A DNA stretch of 64,000 bases from Rhizoclosmatium globosum (Eukaryota > Chytridiomycota > Chytridiomycetes > Chytridiales > Chytriomycetaceae). The stretch covers positions 1-64,000 of the forward strand of contig MCGO01000123.1 of NCBI GenBank assembly GCA_002104985.1, given 5' to 3'. A program made the translations under genes and the position numbers. Shown piece after piece: positions 23,459 to 33,962 of this stretch (within the stretch, counting starts at the first letter, position 1; every line of letters begins with the position of its first letter). Under the pieces are notes generated by a model. The model worked only from the letters and a program-made list of their open reading frames with translations, had not been told where the DNA came from and ran no database searches.

Positions 23459-24444
23459 TTCTCTTTTCGCGTTTGATGCGTATCTTTACACGTTTTTTTA
23501 TATGTTTTACCTCACGAATAGATTGTTTTGCGCATTTCTAATAATTATGAGGTGGAGACAAAGACCAAATTAGCAAAAACTCAAATTTTTCACGGAATAG
23601 CCGATCGCCATCCTTTCTCTGTGCTCAAACAGATAGAAAAAGAAAAGCAGAAAGAAAGGTAAATATTTAAACAAGCTGAATTGAAAGTTACGTCTGTTCA
23701 TACGGAGCATCCAATTCAGAAAACCGATCTCTACCAGTTGAAATTTTCGCAGAATTGCCGATCTCCAAAAGTCATCAATCCCTGTTCACTTAAACATTCT
23801 ACCCTATATTTTCCGGAAGATATTCCAGAAGATCTCCATTCAAAGTGGAGATGGAAGGGGGCGCCACTATTATTAGGGGGGAGGGGGGGGACGAGCCCCC
23901 CCCTTCCTTCCCCCCTAAAAACCCCCCTCGAACCCCCCCCTTTTGGACAATGGTTGTGATGTTGGGCTTTGTTAATATGTGTACTCTTAATACCTTATTA
24001 GTTAATTGTAACTTCGATGCTCTCAACCAGTTCCATAGTCTATCCAGTAGGGAGTACTCCAACAGATGTGAACATCCGTAGTTCGAATCCAGAGTTGAAA
24101 TCAATAAGAAGTTTTACTCAGAATAAGTTACAATGGAGATGGAAGACGAGAAGAGATAATGGATGGAGATGGAAGACGATCTGGAAGACGAGCTTCATGA
24201 ATGCCGCATTCATTAAACAACAAAAAGAGTGACTACCCCTCATTGAAACCTTCCATGACATATGGATCACGTGTATGCTGTTCTGTTGAGGTTGGTCGTG
24301 GCGTTGCAGAGGCGGAGCAGAACACGAAATGAGGCGGAGTAGCCCAAAAAATTTGTTAACATCACAAATAGTGTTTAAAGGCAGCCTCCGCCCGTCCGCA
24401 CAATACCAAATATAACCTTAGAACCAAAACAGCTCTGCTAAAAC
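23459..24444. other. Intergenic region with a GC-tract hairpin
   Basis: About 985 bases between two CAP paralogues. It holds the G/C hairpin listed separately, three copies of gagatggaag(a/g)(c/g)g around 23850-24180, and upstream of 24445 two ggcggag boxes and ctccgcccgt (24386-24395). No coding region seen. Confidence 0.5.
23873..23918. repeat. G-run / C-run inverted repeat (possible hairpin)
   Basis: ttagggggga plus an eight-G run is followed, after a five-base loop (acgag), by an eight-C run and then tccccccta with a short interruption, so the arms pair almost fully. More C-runs follow to 23940. The strands could also form a G-quadruplex and i-motif. Such tracts also commonly cause assembly errors. 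Confidence 0.8.
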
Positions 24445-25797
24445 ATGTCCATCAACCTCTCTTCCTCTGAAATTTCAGAGATTCTCTCACTGCACAACAC
24501 ATTCCGATCTTCCCATAACATTGCCCCATTGAAGTGGGATGAATCCATCGCAAACTATGCAGTCAGATGGGCAACACATAGCGTTTCTTTCGATGGATGC
24601 GTGGATCCAGCAGGACATCATCGTGATTACGCTAATTACGGCCAAAACTTGGCATGGAGTTCACCAAGAGGTGTTAGCGATTTGGTAAACTGTACGTACA
24701 TTTCCTCCTTCTTAAAACTATATCTAACTGAGAATGAATCAGCTTGGAGCCAGGAAGCACTTCCAACAACATCAGGAAAGTATAATCATGCAACACAGAT
24801 GCTATGGGGAGAAACGACTGCTATTGGGTGTGCTTTGGGAAAAAGAGGAGATAGCTGTATTATGCTCGTGTGTGACTATAATCCGCCTGGAAACTTTGAC
24901 GGTATGCAGTGGAATCAGTTTACGTCAAGTCCAGTTCCTGCTCCACCAGCCACTCAACCAGCCTCACCTGAGCCATCCCCAATTCGAAAAATTTCAGCGA
25001 CTACCGCTATTACTACTGCAATTCCTCCTCCCACACCTCCATCTCCAGTCGCTCCAGTCAAAGGTCAAGCTTCACCTACACAACCTCAACTTCTGGCAAC
25101 GATTCTAACCACATCCTCAATCGCTCAACTTGTACTTAAGCCCCAAGAATACCAAAAGTCTATTTCTACATCAGCTGCAACTACTCCTACCCCTTCCACA
25201 ACAGATACAAAACCAACTGTGAACTCAGATTCCATCCCATCACCAACTTCCTCATCAACCACCCAACAGGCTCTAACACAACACACGCTTCAAGACCAAG
25301 AAATCACCTCCAGAATTCAATCCATACTCACATCAGCACCAGCCTGCTCAAAACAATGCCTCTCTAATATTCCAGGATTCACGAACACAAACCCTTTTCT
25401 CACCCACGAAACAATTACCCAAATCTGCTCAACCATAAACAAATCCATCATCTCCCTCGTATCATGCATCAACACTCAATGTAATCCTTCTGTGAATCCA
25501 AAATCAAAAAAAGACTTAACATCCGTTGTCGCACTGCTTCCAATCGCAACAACAAGCTGCAGCGAAATGTTAAACAGAGAGGTCGGACTTACTTTTGCAG
25601 TGGCTACAAACGATTCTGGTATTTCTGTCACGGATTCTACTGGCGTTGTGATTGTTTCTCCCTCGATTGAAGGTGTTTCTCTTTCTTCCTTGAATGGGGT
25701 ACAAGCGATTCCTGCAATTCGGACAACAACCACAAGCAACGCCAACACTTTAAGAATTTCGATTACTATTCTGCTTTCGATCACTCTTCTTTTTTAA
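24445..25797 (+). CDS. CAP (SCP/PR-1) protein with Pro stalk, CFEM-like domain and GPI-type tail
   Basis: By analogy with the paralogue, exons are 24445-24691 and 24743-25797 around a 51-base intron (GTACGT...AATCAG) that also happens to read through without a stop. Spliced product 433 residues. The CAP domain begins at once (ILSLHNTFRSSHN), with NYGQNLAW, NHATQMLWGETTAIGCA and LVCDYNPPG. Pro/Thr linker, CFEM-like Cys block (APACSKQC ... QIC ... LVSCINTQC ... TSC) and a hydrophobic tail follow. Again there is no signal peptide before the CAP domain. Tandem duplicate of the gene at 21937, with divergent linker. Confidence 0.82.
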   Translation: MSINLSSSEISEILSLHNTFRSSHNIAPLKWDESIANYAVRWATHSVSFDGCVDPAGHHRDYANYGQNLAWSSPRGVSDLVNCTYISSFLKLYLTENESAWSQEALPTTSGKYNHATQMLWGETTAIGCALGKRGDSCIMLVCDYNPPGNFDGMQWNQFTSSPVPAPPATQPASPEPSPIRKISATTAITTAIPPPTPPSPVAPVKGQASPTQPQLLATILTTSSIAQLVLKPQEYQKSISTSAATTPTPSTTDTKPTVNSDSIPSPTSSSTTQQALTQHTLQDQEITSRIQSILTSAPACSKQCLSNIPGFTNTNPFLTHETITQICSTINKSIISLVSCINTQCNPSVNPKSKKDLTSVVALLPIATTSCSEMLNREVGLTFAVATNDSGISVTDSTGVVIVSPSIEGVSLSSLNGVQAIPAIRTTTTSNANTLRISITILLSITLLF

Positions 25798-25871
25798 GCT
25801 TTCAGTTCTTGCTATAAACGCGTATCATCCTTCTTACAAAAAATGCAACTCTATTCTAATGAAACTGTCCC

Positions 25872-27466
25872 TCACTCCACTCCGTTTTCGCCCTCCTTCT
25901 CCAACCATTCTAACGCTCCACGCACACACTTCAAATATTGCCACGGCATATGGTGATTCAATAAATGCCGCCTTGGCGCAAGGTATTGGAAGTGTTCTGC
26001 CTTTCCTTTTTCCAACACATAGTGCGGTACCTCAGGTTTCTCAGATGCAGGTAAAGGCATCGTCTGAAAAGCTTCTTGAAACAACGGCTGCTTTTCGATT
26101 CCGTGTCGAGTGTAATGCCGACGAGGGATCTTGCGAACTGTTTTGTAAATGTGGTAGATGGTTCCAGGACACATTCCGAGTTTATCAGAGTGTTTCACAA
26201 GAATCTCTGCCCGCTTGGTTTCCAGGATTGCAAACGCTTCGTCTTCATCCATTTTCTCGTCCATAATGTCGGCTGCTTCGAGTAACATCTCCTTGAACGC
26301 GTACATTGTTCCGTATGAAATGCGTGGGACGATATCATTTTCCATAATGTCTAATATGGAATCGGTCACGGACAAGAACGTCTGAGCAAAAAGCACTTAC
26401 AAGTATCAACAAATCCAACACACCTCTCAGCAAGCGGCCTCGTAACAACCCCAGGACACGCAAAAACACTCGCCTTAACAACTCCCTCCCTTCCCTCAAA
26501 CAACTCCTCCTTCCGCTCCTCCAACAACATAGCCACAAGAACCGCAACCCCAGCCCCAAGCGAATGCCCCGTGCAATAAACAGCCCCAGCTCCAAACCCG
26601 TCAATCCACCCCTTCACTTCCCCAAAATGCAAATCCACAATCCCCTGCGCAGCCCTCAACATCCCCACATGTGCAGCCCCTCCCCAAACGGGAAATACTC
26701 CGCATTCAAGTCAGTCACAACCTGACTCCCACTCATCGTCCCCTGCACACTCACAACAACAGCCTTCAACCCGGCATCCCACGCGATAAAGTACCGCGTG
26801 GAACTCAACGACCGCTTCGAATGATCCCAGTACAAAATCGCATCATCAGGAATGCCAAGGTACTCCGCGGCTGTCCGTTCATCCGCGCGGGGCCGCAGTC
26901 CTTTCATAGGCGAGATAGCCTCAGGCGTGCAAAAGCTACTCATAACTGCGCCATAGGCAACAAGCGAATAATCCATAAACCGACGAGCTCCCTTCAAGAC
27001 CTCCACGTCCTTCACGAACTCGCCTGTGCGAGGGATAGGCACGCCATTCTCGAATTTGTAAAGGAAGGAGAGGGTTTTGAGGAGACGTGGGAGTGGCATG
27101 TCGAAATTGGTTTTGAAGAAGGATTTTGTGAGGGATTTGACTTCTTCGAGGTTTAGGTGGGTTTCGGGTTTGATTAATGGGTTACGGAGTTTAGGGAGCG
27201 TGAGGGATTTTGATTTGGGGAGGGTTTGAGTTGCACTTGGGAGTGGAGTTGACGGTGTTGGAGTTGATGGGATTGAAGTGGTTGGAGTTGGGGAAGTGCT
27301 TAAAGCTTGGGTTTGTGGTAAAATAGTATCTTGAGGAGTTGGGGACGTTGCAGTACTGCTTCCGACGTCTGAAACCGTTGTTTTTGATTAGCGAGCAGTT
27401 TGGAAACTACAACCACTTACGTTCAGAACTCTTTCGCAAGATAGGAAACGAAGAAATTCTCAGCAT
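25872..27466 (-). CDS. Class 3 lipase (diacylglycerol lipase type)
   Basis: The nucleophile elbow GHSLGAG lies near 26555, the DIVPR motif with the third catalytic Asp near 26350, and a long helical C-terminus ends at 25872. The N-terminal part (PRTGEFVKDVEVLKGARRFM, then DYSLVAYGAVMSSFC, VVVSVQGTMS) matches alpha/beta-hydrolase lipases. Upstream, a Pro/Thr/Ser-rich segment and a first exon with ATG near 27466 join in frame over an intron (GTAAGTGG...TTTCAG). A one- or two-base shift near 26675 is needed to reach the GHSLG frame, and the short intron near 26390 is uncertain. No clear signal peptide. Likely hydrolyses acylglycerols; the exact substrate is not visible. Confidence 0.7.
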
Positions 27467-27569
27467 ATCCAGAATAGAAGACCGCTTTGCAATGTTTCCA
27501 CCAGACTCCAAAGGTGCGGTATTTCTAATGTTTTTAAGGGGAATCATCAGTTTGGAAGCACAAGAGAAC

Positions 27570-28649
27570 TCAAAGGACGAACGTTCTTGTTGGTGACGTG
27601 GTTGTCTCTACAGATCCCTGCCGATATGGACTGGTAGCAAGCCCACCTTCCCATGAAGCGGAAGAAGATGGCGACATGACGCTATTGTAAACTTGATGGA
27701 AATTGGCTGGTTGGATGAAATGGGAACGAGTAGACGGTAGAGTTTGAATAGTCACAGCTGGAGATCCGTGAATGTCCGTCAGGTCCGTGACTTTTTCAGG
27801 TGAGATGGATCGTGGAATATGCAGTGGAGGGTTGTGCTGAGTATGATGTTCGCGAGACCGAGAATCAGAGTGAGTGTCAACGGAATCACTCTCGATATCT
27901 GCAATAAAGGTGGTATTAGTTGACTGATGTAAGGGTATATAAAAGGAGGCCTCAGCACATGGACAAGCTAGAGTAATGTGATACCATATAATGCAAGAAT
28001 TGAACCATACCTTCTTCTTCATCATACTCATCGGAAAGAGCAGTCTCCAAATTTGCCCGTTGCAGAAACAAGTTCTGCAGCTCAGCTTCCGTAAGCCCAG
28101 CCTCCCCCTCCAACACACTTGGATCCATCTGAAGCGAAAGCAGTTCACTTTCGCTGACCAAAGGTTCGAATGCGATTGAAAGCAGAACGGATATTTGTTG
28201 TTGTTGTTGTTGTTGTTGGTTATTGTCCTTCATCAAAGTGTGCTTCCGCCGCCCCTTTTTCCTTCCGCCCAAATCGACTTCGACTTTGTATTTTCCAAAG
28301 TGCCAATCGGGCATTTGCGAAAAGTCGAGACGACCCCGGCCAAGGTGCTTCTTTGTAATGGGACTGGTCGCCCTGAACACATCCACCTACGTTCGCAGTG
28401 AGTGATGTGTAATGCACCCTCGCATCTAAATGTAATGCAACCAACCTTAATCACATCAAACAAATGCGTGTGGAATGTCACAACAAAGTCTGCGCTTTCG
28501 CCAACGAAAACATCTTTTGTCGCAGATCGCAGCTTTACCCGAACTTCGATTCGTTCGCTCAAAGCTCCTTCAACGGATTCAACTTGGATCCGCATCTTGG
28601 ATGGCCGCGCTGCGTCAGCCAACTCGGGTCGGACAAGAGTGCTGCTCAT
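27570..28649 (-). CDS. C2-like domain protein, unknown function
   Basis: Exons 28446-28649, 28011-28386 and 27570-27898 join in frame (302 residues). The first two form a C2-like beta-sandwich pattern (MRIQVESVEGALSERIEVRV ... VDVFRATSP ... LGRGRLDFSQMPDWHFGKYK). Acidic Ca-binding loops are not obvious, so lipid binding may be Ca-independent. A poly-Gln run ((ttg)n on the plus strand, 28194-28219), a Leu/Glu-rich helix and a Ser/Thr-rich tail follow. It lies head-to-tail with the lipase, about 100 bases apart. A role at membranes is inference. Confidence 0.55.
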
Positions 28650-28765
28650 TTAAAAGACTTATTGTTCGGATTTGTAATGAGCAAATAAAATAAGGGAACT
28701 TAATAACTTATTTATGTGCATCTTTATTTCCATCCTTCACTCTTAAGTCACATTCTCTTCCGACA

Positions 28766-29140
28766 TTAGCGTTTGCTGTGTGAGAGGCTGTTTTGCAGTT
28801 CAAAACGGTGGATAGTTGACTTTGACGGGACAACAACTCCTGGTCCAAGACGCGCAGCAAGTTCTACTTTCAGGTCTCTAACAGACATCATAGGGTTATC
28901 TTTTATAATGTTTTTAAGTTGCAGCCCGGTTCTTCCATCTGTGATGCGTTTTCGGAGTGACAGTTTGGGTGGAAGGTCCTTGTTCTTCTCATACTCACAG
29001 AACCATTGTCGAAGTGCACCAGGTTTCTTTCCCAATTTCTCAGCTATGACATTCCAAGATACTTTGGCCTCGCGCAGGTCGAGAATGCGTTGTTTTTCAA
29101 ATTCGGTATACATTTTTTTAAAAAATAGAGTTTTCTGCAT
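28766..29140 (-). mobile_element. Truncated Tc1/mariner-type transposase, DNA-binding part only
   Basis: A 124-residue ORF with two helix-turn-helix units. First FEKQRILDLREAKVSWNVIA then KLGKKPGALRQWF; second QLKNIIKDNPMMSVRDLKVE then VVVPSKSTIHRFE. This matches the bipartite N-terminal paired-like domain of Tc1/Tc3/mariner transposases. The DDE/D catalytic domain is absent: the ORF stops and nothing similar follows. I could not find terminal inverted repeats or a TA duplication. Either a relic or a domesticated DNA-binding protein. The intact ORF is compatible with both. Confidence 0.65.
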
Positions 29141-29593
29141 GTATTTTGAATGGGAACGTCGGCATTAGAAAGACTTGTTATCTGGTATTCGCACCTCCAA
29201 TTGACTTATACCAGAAACGTTATAATATGAATTTAAGAGTAAATCTTTCTTTAAGCCTCAATAAGTCACATTCTTGTAAATTTGTGCTGCGAATCGGAAG
29301 CTCCGACATAGGAAAGCCGAATTTTTTTTGGATTTCAACCCAATTTACATCTTAGCGTTATACAGGCCCCTCCAGAGCCAAATAGAACGACTAAAAGACA
29401 AGGCTGCAGAGCGTCTATTATATTTTAAACCAACAACCGAATCTGTTTCGATTTACTCCTCAAATGAACGAGCGGCGTAATTTTGAATGTCCAGATTCCC
29501 TCAAAATCATGTGAAGGTTCACGTGGCCTTACCGAACCATATATATATTTAGGCATAACGTATGCGAGGAAACGTGCTTCCAACTAACAACAG
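29141..29593. other. Intergenic region upstream of the chitosanase
   Basis: About 450 AT-rich bases with a TATA-like tatatatattta (29541-29552) roughly 45 bases before the chitosanase ATG. No gene seen. taagtcacattct occurs both here (near 29264) and at about 28745, flanking the transposase ORF as a direct repeat. Confidence 0.45.
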
Positions 29594-30483
29594 ATGATTC
29601 CTCTTGCAGTCATAGCAGTGTCTCTCATAACTGTATTCGCCTCTGCTGAAAACTACTATGGCCCAAACGACAACCTCTTGAACGCCATCGGCATGTCCAA
29701 ATGCCAATACAATCTCATGCTTCAAATCACTAGCCAATTTGAAACCGGGTCCCCTGTCTTGTAAAACCTTCATCTTGTAATACATATCCCACATCATCAA
29801 ACTGACTTCCCAAATCCACAAACAATAGCAACTACCAATACTGCGAAGCAACTCCAGACGCCCAAGGAATCTCAGCCGGCTTCATTTCCTTCACAACCTG
29901 CGGCGGCGGCATCCAAGAGGTCGTTTCCAAGTACCTCAACAACGCAAACCATTGGTACTGGTCGCTCGACAAGTACAAGGACTCAACCGCACTCGCTCAA
30001 TGCAAGAACGCGAATTACTGTGGAACAAGCAGCAAGAGAATCACGCCTTCAGGCCTTTCCACTTTCTGCCAAGACTGGACCAGTGCGGCTCGAGATGACG
30101 GATGGTTGTTGCAAGCTCAACAAGATGTCGTGTTCAACAGCTTCGTTTTTACGGCGCTGTGGATTCAGTACGATGTGCGAAGTGCTCTTGGGAAGGCGAT
30201 GCTTTTTGACGCTGGGGTTCAGCTTGGAACAGACACTGCCTTGCTCTTGGCAAGACAAGTTGGAGGAACTGCAGGAGGAGGCGACAACGAAAAGGCTTGG
30301 TTGAATACGTATAACGCCAAGCGTAAGGCCTTGTACAAGAAGTGGGGTCCTGCCTATGTTGCGACAAACTACAGAATCGACGCTTGGACTAGTTTGATGA
30401 ATTCGGGCAACTATGGGTTTGACAACAACCAAGTTGATTATGTGGATCGTAAACAGAAGACTCAACTCACCTGCCCATTTTGA
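29594..30483 (+). CDS. Secreted GH46-like chitosanase
   Basis: Exons 29594-29760 and 29829-30483 (intron gtaaaacc...aatag) give 273 residues. Signal peptide MIPLAVIAVSLITVFASA. The N-terminal helix LMLQITSQFETGSP carries the Glu expected as the acid in GH46, and YCEATPDAQGISAGFISF the second acidic region. FCQDWTSAARDDGWLLQAQQ, VVFNSFVF and DVRSALGKAMLFDAGVQLG follow in family order. GH46 enzymes cleave chitosan and are best known in bacteria and some fungi. A role in wall remodelling or chitosan degradation outside the cell is inferred. Size matches single-domain GH46 enzymes. Confidence 0.78.
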
Positions 30484-30660
30484 GTGACCGAGTTAAACAC
30501 ATCTGATCTTAGTATAGACTGAAAAATACATTCACCTTACGGTATTCAGATATAATTTATTCGACGGTATCCTAAACAAAGATAGGATTCTGTGATGTTT
30601 ACGACCACCACGAGAGTAATCCCAATCCATCGTCAATAATAGAGCACTATTTCCACGCGT

Positions 30661-31507
30661 TTAGAAACTTTCTTGCCAAATCCAAAAACACATTACCTCC
30701 AACCAGTAAGCCGCACTGCGAATCTCCTTTCCAGCACCGCCAGCTCCAACAGGCGCCAAAACAGGTGACAAGTTCGCAGCAGCCGCTCTTTTCGGGTCTA
30801 ACGCATTCGGGTTGATATTTGCAGCAGGCGGCCGCACATCATTAAAATGCTCAGCTTCCACCCGAAACCGAATCACTTCTTCCCGTTCAATATCCATGCT
30901 CTGCACTTCACCAGACTCGTCGTCTTGATACTGCCATACCCATTGAGACATTGTTTTGTTGCTGGAAGGGAATAGTTGATTATTCGAGTGGTCCCCAAAT
31001 TGGACAGCTATAAATACGTACTATGAGCTATTCGGTTTCAATAAGTATTCTGGAATCAAGATATCGTCAAAGAACTCGAGTGAGACTGTCAAAAGAAAGT
31101 TTAGACTGTCAGTTCATCGAACCATCCCACAAAGATAGCACCCACCTCTTAATCCTTCGGGTGACATATGCACGACTTTGCCTGTCAGAATCTGACCCAC
31201 GAATGGACGGAAGACAATAAGGCGGAACGATGTTTTGAACATTCCACTTCCATCCAAACACGCATGAACGATGCCGTCGCCGATTGTGAGGATATCGAGT
31301 ACTCGGATGCAAAGACCAGACTTTGGTTTGATCTTTTTGAAAGGAGGATTGAGGTGGGTTAGGGTTAACCCAGACTTTGAAGACTGTAGTTCTTACCCTG
31401 TTTGCATACTTTTTGTTCAGTTCATCAGTGACGGCAACAGGTAAAGGCTTTCGCTGGTCGGCGGGAAGGACACGGACTGTATCTTCGAGGGTCAGAAGTT
31501 GGAACAT
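30661..31507 (-). CDS. RPC25: RNA polymerase III subunit RPC8 (Rpc25/POLR3H)
   Basis: Four exons, 31397-31507, 31146-31332, 31022-31085 and 30661-30961, add to 220 residues in one frame. MFQLLTLEDTVRVLPADQRK is the Rpb7-like tip domain, GLCIRVLDILTIGDG and FRLIVFRPFVGQILTGKVV follow, then VSLEFFDDILIPEYLL and VWQYQDDESGEVQSMDIERE plus EVIRFRV, in the S1/OB-fold part. All blocks fall in the order of POLR3H. With Rpc17 it forms the initiation stalk of Pol III, which makes tRNA and 5S rRNA in the nucleus. The extreme C-terminus could be altered by one more tiny intron. Confidence 0.88.
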
Positions 31508-31588
31508 TTCTTTCTTTTTTTCCAAATAAACTAATCACCTTTATTGACATTTCACAAACTCAAATTTAATAAATATGAAGGTAGGACA

Positions 31589-33838
31589 TTAAACACAGTA
31601 TGGGTTTCCTCCAATCCACTGACAGGTCTTGGACCCGCTTCCACATTTGTCCAAATAAGCCCACTTCAAGGAAGCATCACAGGCAACTAGAGTATCCCAT
31701 CCGTTGTTGTTGTCCCTCACTCCACAGCTAAACAAACCGAATGATGCACATGTTGTATTCACTGCCGCGATACCAGAAGTTGGACCAACAACCCCAGAAG
31801 GAACTGCAGGAATAGCTGAGCTACTTCCAAGACAACTCGCAGGCCAATCCAACACGCCCTTATTACACACGGTTCCTTGTGCTGTCGCCAACGCAACCGC
31901 GTATCCAGCTCCAGTACACATATAAATTAATCCACCACACTGAACAGGACACAAGAATTGATTAGCACCCGTACAAGCCGCGTATCCAAACGATCCAGCC
32001 GGCTGTCCACCTAAACCAATCGTTGTAGCCACCGAAGGCACAGATGCAGTCAAGCTTGGAGCAACAACAGACCCGCTCCCACCCGAACAATTCGCCGCCC
32101 AATCCAAAACCCCATTATTACACACAGTCCCCGCAGAAACACTCATAGAAACCGCATACCCAACTCCAGTACACTGATAAATCAATCCACCACACTGAAC
32201 AGGACATACAAACACGTTAGCAGCTTTACATCCCGCATACACAAACGCTCCAGCAGGTTGTCCACCAACTGCAACTCCACCAGGTCCTGCGACACAGTTG
32301 TACGCGAAGTCTGCCATTCCGTTGTTACACACTGTTCCGGCTGCTGCTGTCGACGCGACAGCGTACCCTGCTCCAGTACATTGATAGATTTGGGTTCCAC
32401 ATTGGACTGGGCAGAGGAATGGACCGGCTTTTTGACATGCGGAGAAGGGAAACGCGCCCGCTGGTTGGAGAACTGGTGCGAAAGTTGCAGCAGTCGAAAC
32501 AGGAGTTGTTGGAGTCACAGCACTAGGAGTGAAGATTGGCGTTGCGGGAGTCGCGGGAGTAGCTACAGCAGTTGGAGTAAAAACTGGTGTAATTGGCGCA
32601 GCAGGAGTCGCAACAACGGTAGGTGTGTAAAGAGGCGTGACTGGTGTGACAGGTGTGGCTACAGCAGTTGGGGTATATATCGGAGTCTTGAAAGCACTTG
32701 GGGTAGTCACCACAGGCACAGGACTTGCACTTGTACCAGTAGCCAAACAGTTATACGGCCAATCAAGTTTCCCATTATTACAAACAGTTCCTGGTGCAGT
32801 AATCAACGAAACAGCGTACCCAGCGCCAGTACACTGATAAATCGTGTTTCCACAAGAGACAGGACACAAGAACTGGTTCACAGCTTGACATGCCGCATAT
32901 ACAAACGCGCCAGCTGGTTGACCTGGGATATAGGACACAGAAGCTGTTGACGCAACAGTTCCAGATGCGCCACAACTAGACGGCCAGTCGAGTTTTCCGT
33001 TATTACAAACGGTTCCACTCGCGGTTGTGAATGAGACTGCATATCCAGATCCAGTACATTGATAAATGGAGGTTCCACATTGAACTGGACAGATAAACTG
33101 GTTGACTGTTTGACATGGAGCATAGAGGAACGCTCCTGCAGGTTGACCTGGAATACTGGAGCCAGTTGTGATTTGGCTTGTCACAGGAGAAGAAGAAGAA
33201 GAAGAAGGGGATGCAAGAGATGTAGCAGACGATGTTACAGTCGTTAGAGTAGCGGATGAGACAGTATTCACAATCGAGCTACTGGTGGCAGCAGTAGAAA
33301 CTTTACAATTGGAAGCCCAATCAATGAACCCATTGTTACATACTGTCCCGGCCGACAATACAGGCAGCACGTAGGCTTGCCCAGGAGCAATACACTGATA
33401 GATAGTTGATCCACACTGTTGGTTGCAGAGAAACTGGTTGGCTGCTTGACATGCGGAATATGCGACAGATGAGGGCCAATATGGTGGCATTGTTGTAACT
33501 GCCAGTGAAGCCCCACTTGTTAAAGTCACTGGAACAGAGGCGACCGAGGTTGACGAACCGCTGGCACTCGGATTTGGGACGCAATTTGAAGGCCAATCTA
33601 GTTTACCATTATTGCAAACAGTTCCTGCGGATACGGCGATTGTAGCTCCGATTCCCTTTATATTTTATCAGAGAACACTTAGTACACTCAAGAAACTCAC
33701 GGTTCCAAGACATATAATTAAAGAGTTTCCACACTGTTGGGAACAGAACACTGTATTTTGCGTCACACAATCAGTTGTAGCAAATGCAGACACGATAGAC
33801 GCGAGATACGAGGCAACGAAGAGGGTCTTGACTAGCAT
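31589..33838 (-). CDS. Secreted protein with seven six-Cys repeats and CBM19-like end (chitin-binding type)
   Basis: Exons 33701-33838 and 31589-33655 (intron GTGAGT...TAAAG), 734 residues, signal peptide MLVKTLFVASYLASIVSAFA. Seven units of about 50 residues follow: C-x5-N-x-FLC-x3-CG-x4-YQC-x11-GTVCNNG-x-LDW-x2-NC, each with six Cys, separated by Ser/Thr/Val/Pro-rich linkers. The C-terminal domain (CASFGLFSCG ... CQWIGGNPYC) resembles CBM19. The unit resembles chitin-binding CBM14/CBM19-type folds in Cys spacing, but I cannot assign it firmly. No catalytic domain is present, so an adhesin or wall-binding/shielding role is inferred. Confidence 0.75.
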
Positions 33839-33962
33839 TGTTGGTTTTGTGAAAGAAATGTTCAGAACAATAGGTAAGCAAGGCAACTAAAAGACAAAAA
33901 GGCATTGTTACAACGTTGAACGTCCAATTATAATGAATGCCCCGCAAACAATGCTTCTTGTT

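Noticed and set aside
24017..24105. tRNA-like stretch (ttccatagtctatccagt ... agttcgaatccag)
   Set aside because: It has a B-box-like ttcgaatcc, but the T-stem (cgtag/ccaga) and acceptor do not pair.
32258..32950. Plus-strand Cys/Ser/Trp-rich ORF of 230 residues
   Set aside because: Exact antisense of the six-Cys repeats; the periodicity comes from the real gene.
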